Made by a program: the position numbers and the translations under genes. From Bacteroidota bacterium (GTDB taxonomy: Bacteria; Bacteroidota; Bacteroidia; Flavobacteriales; Weeksellaceae): DNA of 10,931 bases. Shown one piece after another: positions 6,968-10,931 of the stretch; the stretch's first letter is position 1; every line of letters starts with the position of its first letter. The notes beneath the pieces are model-generated. The model had not been told where the DNA came from. It worked only from the letters and a program-made list of their open reading frames with translations, and made no database searches. Location: positions 1 to 10,931 of the forward strand of contig JAEZDQ010000060.1 in the NCBI GenBank assembly GCA_023433225.1, written 5' to 3'.

Positions 6968-6992
6968 GTTTTCTAAAATATAAATTCCCTTC

Positions 6993-7032
6993 ACATTCGG
7001 TTTGTTATTCATAGCAGGCCGAATGTTTTTTT
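6993..7032 (+). terminator. Intrinsic terminator after the response regulator
   Basis: ACATTCGG (6993-7000), an 18-nt loop, then CCGAATGT (7019-7026) running into seven T (7026-7032). The 8-bp stem and T-run make a good rho-independent terminator. It lies between convergent genes; on the minus strand the hairpin is not followed by T, so it should act mainly on the plus-strand unit. Confidence 0.8.
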
Positions 7033-7070
7033 GTATGAAATTAATGTTTCAATAAAAATTTTAAAGTAAA

Positions 7071-8183
7071 TCACCGTCTCGTGTCAAAAGCATCACGAAG
7101 GACATTACCGAAAACATTAAAGGCCAAAACCAACAAAAGGATGGCAATTCCGGGGAACAATGCCAAATGCGCATGGCCGATGATGATGTGGGAATAATTT
7201 TCTTTGATTAAATTCCCCCAACTCGGGGTAGGCGGTTGCGCACCGATACCCAAAAAACTAAGCCCGCTCTCCACCAATATTGCCGAAGCGAAATTGGCAG
7301 CCGAAATCACAATAACAGGTGCCAAGATATTGGGCAGGATTTCACGGAACATAATCCGAAGGTCGCTCGAACCAAGTGCTTTGGCGGCTTCAACAAATTC
7401 CTTTTCACGAAAACTGATGAACTGCCCGCGAACAACCCTTGCGACTTCTACCCACATCGTCAGCCCCACAGCCACAAATATTTGCCAAAAACCTTTGCCC
7501 AAAGCGAGTGTAATCGCAATGACCAAAAGCAAAGTCGGAATCGACCATACCACGTTGATTACCCACATAATGACATCGTCCACCCGGCCACGGTAATAAC
7601 CGGCAATCGCGCCCATAGGGATTCCTACAACCAATGAAATAAATACCGCTATAAATCCAATCAAAAAAGAAATCCGGGTGCCGATTACCATTCGGGAATA
7701 AAAATCACGGCCATAACTGTCGGTTCCCAGCCAAAATGATTTGGTGTAAATAAATTTATCCTCAATTTCCGAAACTGAAATGCCCTTTTGTTTCCATTCT
7801 TTAAGCGAAATTTTGGTGGTTTCACCCAGAAAACCTTCTCCCAAATAAGGAATGTAACTCACTGAATCCTTTTCCATTTTATAGGAGTTGATTGCAATCT
7901 GATCCACATCTACTTGTTTCCCCAAAAAGAAATCTTTGATGGAAAAACTTCCAGTATAATTTTCCAATGGAACGGCCAAAAACAATTGTTTATATCCCAT
8001 GGGTTTATGGGCCAAAATTACATTTTGTTGGTTGGCATGGGTAACTTTGTCATGAGAAAGGACATAGGCAAAAACGGTTACCAGCCCGGCCAAGACGATG
8101 ATTCCCAGAGAGAAGAGGCCCAAAGGGTTTTTCCTAATCCGCCGAATGGCTGCTTGGGTGAATGAACCGGATTCCTGCGACAT
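7071..8183 (-). CDS. ABC importer permease, OppC/DppC family
   Basis: A 370-residue inner-membrane permease of the dipeptide/oligopeptide/nickel (OppC/DppC) family. TM1 is at about residues 22-42 after the cytoplasmic start (RRIRKNPLG), then a periplasmic loop of roughly 110 residues, longer than in E. coli OppC. The conserved WLGTDSYGRDFYSRMVIGTR block (151-170) leads into the five-helix core. The EAA loop that contacts the ATPase is EAAKALGSSDLRIMFREILP (265-284), and FLGIGAQPPTPSWG (310-323) is the family signature near the C-terminus. No binding protein, OppB-type partner or ATPase is present here, so partners must be encoded elsewhere; the substrate is probably peptide but unproven. The ATG at 8183 is 8 bp downstream of the protease reading frame, implying co-transcription. 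It converges on the response regulator. Confidence 0.93.
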   Translation of the reverse strand: MSQESGSFTQAAIRRIRKNPLGLFSLGIIVLAGLVTVFAYVLSHDKVTHANQQNVILAHKPMGYKQLFLAVPLENYTGSFSIKDFFLGKQVDVDQIAINSYKMEKDSVSYIPYLGEGFLGETTKISLKEWKQKGISVSEIEDKFIYTKSFWLGTDSYGRDFYSRMVIGTRISFLIGFIAVFISLVVGIPMGAIAGYYRGRVDDVIMWVINVVWSIPTLLLVIAITLALGKGFWQIFVAVGLTMWVEVARVVRGQFISFREKEFVEAAKALGSSDLRIMFREILPNILAPVIVISAANFASAILVESGLSFLGIGAQPPTPSWGNLIKENYSHIIIGHAHLALFPGIAILLLVLAFNVFGNVLRDAFDTRR

Positions 8184-8191
8184 TTAATATG

Positions 8192-8500
8192 CTAAGAGAT
8201 ATCTTTCAAAACATTGACGGATTCCTCTAAATAAAAGTCGTTCGACAAATCTTTATGCCAATTTTTTCTTCTTTCCCGCAAAATGGTATCATTCTCGAAT
8301 CGCGGCAATTCATATGCCGGAGAACTGATTTTCAATCTGGTCCGGTATTGGTCAAGGGAATCGAATTGTTTGGATTTTTCTTCCCTCAACTTCCGGTTGG
8401 CTTTGTGTTTTTCCAAGCTCAAGGGGTAACGGTCGATTTTGTCCATTTCCTGGTAATAGCGGGCTCCTCTTTCAATCAAATCCAGATAAGCGCTTCCCTG
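8192..8500 (-). pseudogene. C-terminal part of the tail-specific protease, cut off by an in-frame TAG
   Basis: About 102 codons in the same frame as the protease, directly after its TAG stop. They read QGSAYLDLIERGARYYQEMD, then KIDRYPLSLEKHKANRKLRE, and end LSNDFYLEESVNVLKDIS before a TAG at 8194-8192. These features match the C-terminal helical domain (DUF3340-like) of Prc/Tsp proteases: a SL-LEK-type segment and the terminal 'DFYLEESVNVLKD' that parallels 'DPYLDETVNIALD' in E. coli Prc. The first in-frame ATG is about 18 codons inside, and only a TTG (8479) lies nearer, with no clear ribosome-binding site. So this piece is probably translated only if the stop is read through or is a sequence error. 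No further stop or frameshift is seen. Confidence 0.75.
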
Positions 8501-10255
8501 CTAACGTTTTGCGCTATTCGCTTTGATGGCTTCCAAATCAAAATTAATGGCCCAGCGGTCAAACTTCACCGGTTTGATTTGATCCCAAGGAAGTGCATCT
8601 TCGGCTCTGGATTCGCTGATGTCCGCATAAGTCAACATATCGGTCATTACGATGTCCGGCGTAACTCCCCTCAATTGGGTAGATCCGCCCGTTACGCGGT
8701 AAAATTTCTGAATGGTGAGTTTCAATGAACCGTATTCGTTCGGGTTGAATGTATGTTGATCCAAAGGAATGAAGGTTTGAACCGTTCCTTTTCCAAATGT
8801 TTTATTGCTACCGATGACAACCGCTCTTCCATAGTCTTGCATGGCCGCGGCCAAAATCTCAGAAGCGGAAGCTGAAAGTTCGTTGACCATAATCACCAGC
8901 GGTCCGTCATACAAAACCGAAGGGTCTTTGTCTTCATGGACTTTCATCTGCCCGTCACTTCTGCGGACTTGCACGATGGGCCCTTTCGGGATAAATAACC
9001 CGGCAATTTCTACAACTTCTTCCAATGAACCGCCTCCGTTATAACGCAGGTCGAAAATCAATCCTTTGATGTTTTCTTTTTTCAGTTCGATGATTTCTTT
9101 GGTAATATCGTCCGAAGGATCCCGGCCGTTGCGGTCATTGAAATTGGTATAAAACTCGGGAAGGTAAATCACACCGTATTTATCTCCATTGTCGTCAATT
9201 ACCGCACTCCTTGCAAAAACTTCTTCCTGTTCAATCACATCGCGAATGAGTTTGATGTCCTTGATGCTGCCGTCTTTTTTCTTAACAGTCAGGGTAACTT
9301 CAGTTCCTTTTTTAACGCGGATGTGCCGGATGGCTTCGTCAAGCAACATACCGACAATATTCACCGGGTCTTTTCCTTTTTGCTTCACATGAGTGATTTG
9401 GTCGCCTACTTCCAATTGCCCGTCTTTCCATGCCGGCCCGCCCACAACGAGTTCCATGATGGTGGCAAATCCTTTTTTATCCTGAAGTCTTGCGCCGATT
9501 CCCTCCAATTGCCCCGAAATGCTTACGTCGAAATCATCCTTGTCTTGCGGCGAGTAATAACTGGTATGGGGATCGTATTTTTCGGTAAATGAATTGATGT
9601 ACAGCGTTAAATAATCGTCTTTTTTTCTTTTTTGCATCTGACGGAAAAATTCCGAAGTGTTTTCGGCTACTTTTTCCCTTGCTTGCTTTTCCAATTCCTT
9701 CAAAGGCTGTTTGACATTGGTTGAATCTTCTTGCAAACGGACGAGTTCCAGCAGAGTATTGTATTTCAAATATTTCCTCCAAAGCTCTTTGGATTGCGTT
9801 TTGTCTGCCGCGTATTCAATCAAATCCTCACCTACCAAAAGGTCTTCCTCAATGGTAAAATCAAACGGGGTTTTCAGGATTTCTTCGGAATAATTTTTTA
9901 CTTCTTCAATCCTTTTATAAATAGTATCTACCGTAGAATGGTAAAAATTCAGGTTTTGGTTGTTGAAATAATCATCTAAATTATGGATGTCGTTTTTGAA
10001 GTATTCATAATCGGATTGTAAAAAATACCTTTTGGAAGGGTCAATTTTATCCAAATACATGTGGAAAACATCTTCGGAAAAATTATCGTCGATGATTTGC
10101 GGACGATAGTGCATATAGGTCAACGTATTCCGCACATTTTTAATGATGGTTTTTATTTTGGAGTCATCCGTCCCCAAATCGGGTGTACAGAAGCAAAAAG
10201 CCAGAAAGCACATGGAGAGGAATGACAGGGTTATTAACGTTTTTTTCATTAGCAT
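8501..10255 (-). CDS. prc: Tail-specific (C-terminal-processing) S41 protease, Prc/Tsp type, main part
   Basis: A 584-residue exported serine protease of the Prc/Tsp family, which degrades periplasmic proteins from their C-termini. It has a hydrophobic signal sequence (about 4-22; no clean lipobox), an N-terminal helical domain (about 30-235), a PDZ domain (about 243-335, EGIGARLQDKKGF) and the S41 catalytic domain (about 355-560). By alignment with the CtpA/Prc motif, Ser463 in LSASASEI is the nucleophile, with Lys489 in TFGKGTVQ as general base. The frame ends at TAG (8503-8501) after IKANSAKR, about 103 residues short of the normal end; the rest continues in frame, giving about 687 codons in total, close to E. 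coli Prc (682). The ATG at 10255 has an AAAGG about 5 nt upstream, while the ATG at 10249 gives MKKTLITL; both are plausible. The catalytic core is complete, so a truncated enzyme could still be active. Confidence 0.92.
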   Translation of the reverse strand: MLMKKTLITLSFLSMCFLAFCFCTPDLGTDDSKIKTIIKNVRNTLTYMHYRPQIIDDNFSEDVFHMYLDKIDPSKRYFLQSDYEYFKNDIHNLDDYFNNQNLNFYHSTVDTIYKRIEEVKNYSEEILKTPFDFTIEEDLLVGEDLIEYAADKTQSKELWRKYLKYNTLLELVRLQEDSTNVKQPLKELEKQAREKVAENTSEFFRQMQKRKKDDYLTLYINSFTEKYDPHTSYYSPQDKDDFDVSISGQLEGIGARLQDKKGFATIMELVVGGPAWKDGQLEVGDQITHVKQKGKDPVNIVGMLLDEAIRHIRVKKGTEVTLTVKKKDGSIKDIKLIRDVIEQEEVFARSAVIDDNGDKYGVIYLPEFYTNFNDRNGRDPSDDITKEIIELKKENIKGLIFDLRYNGGGSLEEVVEIAGLFIPKGPIVQVRRSDGQMKVHEDKDPSVLYDGPLVIMVNELSASASEILAAAMQDYGRAVVIGSNKTFGKGTVQTFIPLDQHTFNPNEYGSLKLTIQKFYRVTGGSTQLRGVTPDIVMTDMLTYADISESRAEDALPWDQIKPVKFDRWAINFDLEAIKANSAKR

Positions 10256-10270
10256 AAAAGCCTTTTTATG
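10253..10270 (-). repeat. Inverted repeat over the protease start codon
   Basis: CATAAAA (10253-10259) and TTTTATG (10264-10270) form a 7-bp inverted repeat with a 4-nt loop. In the protease mRNA this would place the first ATG and the nearby AAAGG in a weak AU-rich hairpin, leaving the second ATG (10249) outside it. Confidence 0.35.
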
Positions 10271-10296
10271 GAAGTATAATTTAATTTTTCGAATTA

Positions 10297-10340
10297 CAAA
10301 TATAACGCCAAATATAGTTTGTTTAAATTTGAAACCTCAA
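10297..10340 (-). promoter_or_regulatory. Candidate promoter(s) for the protease gene
   Basis: The minus strand carries TATATTTG, a -7 consensus match, at 10316-10309 and again at 10304-10297. The former has a TTG (10340-10338) 21 bp upstream, an acceptable -33. A third identical octamer lies at 10352-10345, next to the surE start. The leader to the protease ATG would be about 40-55 nt. Confidence 0.5.
10324..10331 (+). promoter_or_regulatory. Candidate -7 box for surE
   Basis: TAAATTTG matches TAnnTTTG and lies 22 bp before the surE ATG. The -33 position has no TTG. It sits inside the divergent promoter region of the protease gene. Confidence 0.4.
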
Positions 10341-10353
10341 AGCACAAATATAA

Positions 10354-10931
10354 ATGAATAAACACGAAAAACCATTGATTCTTGTGACAAATGACGATGG
10401 GATAACCGCGCCCGGTGTCCGCGCACTGATTGATATGATGAATGAAATCGGCGAAGTTTACGTCGTGGCTCCCGACAGTCCGCAAAGCGGGATGGGACAT
10501 GCGATTACCATCAACTCTACTTTATTCTGTGAAAAGATTAAAATCGATGACGGCCCCCAAAATGATAGGGAATGGGCTTGTTCGGGTACCCCGGTAGACT
10601 GTGTGAAGCTAGCCATCACCAAAATCCTTCCCCGTCGCCCCGATTTATGTGTATCGGGAATCAACCACGGCGCAAATTCATCGATCAACGTGATTTATTC
10701 CGGAACCATGTCTGCCGCAGTCGAAGCCGGCATCGAAGGGATTCCCGCCATTGGCTTTTCCCTTTGTGACTTTTCTTACAGTGCTGATTTTTATGCTGCG
10801 AAGGAATTCATCCAAAAAATCGTTCGGGAATCCATCGAAAAAGAAATGCCCAAAGGCATGATTCTAAATGTGAACATTCCCAAATTACCAAAAGAAAAAT
10901 TGAAAGGAATCAAAGCTTGCCGACAGGCAAA
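10354..10931 (+). CDS. surE: 5'/3'-nucleotidase SurE, cut by the window end
   Basis: The open frame from the ATG at 10354 runs 192 codons to the window edge. It begins MNKHEKPLILVTNDDGITAP. SurE is a metal-dependent phosphatase that removes phosphate from nucleoside 5'- and 3'-monophosphates and is linked to stationary-phase and stress survival. The metal-site residues align with those of the Thermotoga enzyme: Asp14-Asp15 in TNDDGI, Ser45 in APDSPQSGMGHAIT and Asn104 in SGINHGANSS. The conserved CSGTPVDCVKLAI, YSGTMSAAVEA and LNVNIP motifs also follow in order. The usual length is about 250-260, so roughly the last quarter is missing. It diverges from the protease gene. Confidence 0.95.
   Translation, partial: MNKHEKPLILVTNDDGITAPGVRALIDMMNEIGEVYVVAPDSPQSGMGHAITINSTLFCEKIKIDDGPQNDREWACSGTPVDCVKLAITKILPRRPDLCVSGINHGANSSINVIYSGTMSAAVEAGIEGIPAIGFSLCDFSYSADFYAAKEFIQKIVRESIEKEMPKGMILNVNIPKLPKEKLKGIKACRQA

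Noticed and set aside
7036..7051. Small inverted repeat TGAAA-TTAATG-TTTCA after the permease gene as its terminator
   Set aside because: The 5-bp AT-rich stem is not followed by a T-run on the minus strand, so support is too weak to list.
7204..7637. Overlapping plus-strand open frames of about 130 codons antisense to the OppC-type permease
   Set aside because: They lie inside a well-supported membrane-protein gene, show no recognisable domain, and are typical shadow frames.
2461..8503. Genetic-code reassignment of stop codons
   Set aside because: TAA, TGA and TAG all end other frames at the expected family lengths in this window, and the two internal stops are different codons.
8255..8728. 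A 157-codon plus-strand frame antisense to the protease 3' end
   Set aside because: It is rich in Phe with no known motif and mirrors Lys/Glu-rich coding on the minus strand; the minus-strand frame has clear family homology.
1..10931. Defence island, mobile element, CRISPR or biosynthetic cluster
   Set aside because: Every gene belongs to a common housekeeping or envelope family; no transposase, integrase, direct-repeat array or tRNA-linked attachment site is visible.

Overview
This window looks like housekeeping chromosome from a Bacteroidota bacterium, most likely of the order Flavobacteriales. Three things point there: the long two-part NusB-type protein, the neighbourhood (PUR-alpha-like DUF3276 protein, ABC exporter, nusB, DUF1573 lipoprotein, yajC, coaE), and repeated matches to the Bacteroidota -7 promoter element TAnnTTTG. 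I do not claim a genus. There is no rRNA, tRNA, CRISPR array, transposase, phage gene or anything that looks recently acquired.

Layout. Positions 1-155 (minus) hold the 5' end of a DUF3276/PUR-alpha-like gene with a well-formed promoter. Positions 261-2030 (minus) encode a half-size ABC exporter of the MsbA/BmrA type. Diverging from it on the plus strand are nusB (2098-3012, broken by an in-frame TAA), a DUF1573 lipoprotein (3062-3556) and yajC (3564-3890), followed by a clear hairpin terminator. Next come coaE (3967-4557), a second terminator, and a two-component pair of sensor kinase (4716-6263) and OmpR-type regulator (6260-6967) overlapping by ATGA and closed by a third terminator. On the minus strand, converging on the regulator, lie an OppC/DppC-type permease (7071-8183) and, 8 bp upstream of it, a Prc/Tsp-type tail-specific protease (8192-10255), broken by an in-frame TAG before its C-terminal domain. 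Diverging from the protease is the 5' part of surE (10354 to the window end).

How the genes work together. The nusB, yajC and coaE segment is core biology: transcription antitermination, the Sec accessory subunit and coenzyme A synthesis. The kinase/regulator pair is a self-contained envelope-sensing module. The protease and permease form a probable transcription unit concerned with periplasmic proteolysis and peptide or nickel uptake. No co-operation between these blocks can be shown from the sequence.

The most notable observation is that two otherwise well-preserved genes, nusB and the tail-specific protease, each carry one in-frame stop codon, with continuous, family-like coding sequence on both sides. 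This could be sequencing or assembly error, recent pseudogenisation, or genuine truncation, reinitiation or readthrough. I found no convincing previously undescribed biological system. The other items are regulatory details: a terminator and a promoter sharing the same bases, a palindrome abutting a GTG start, repeated promoter-like octamers, and an ABC exporter lacking the usual catalytic glutamate.
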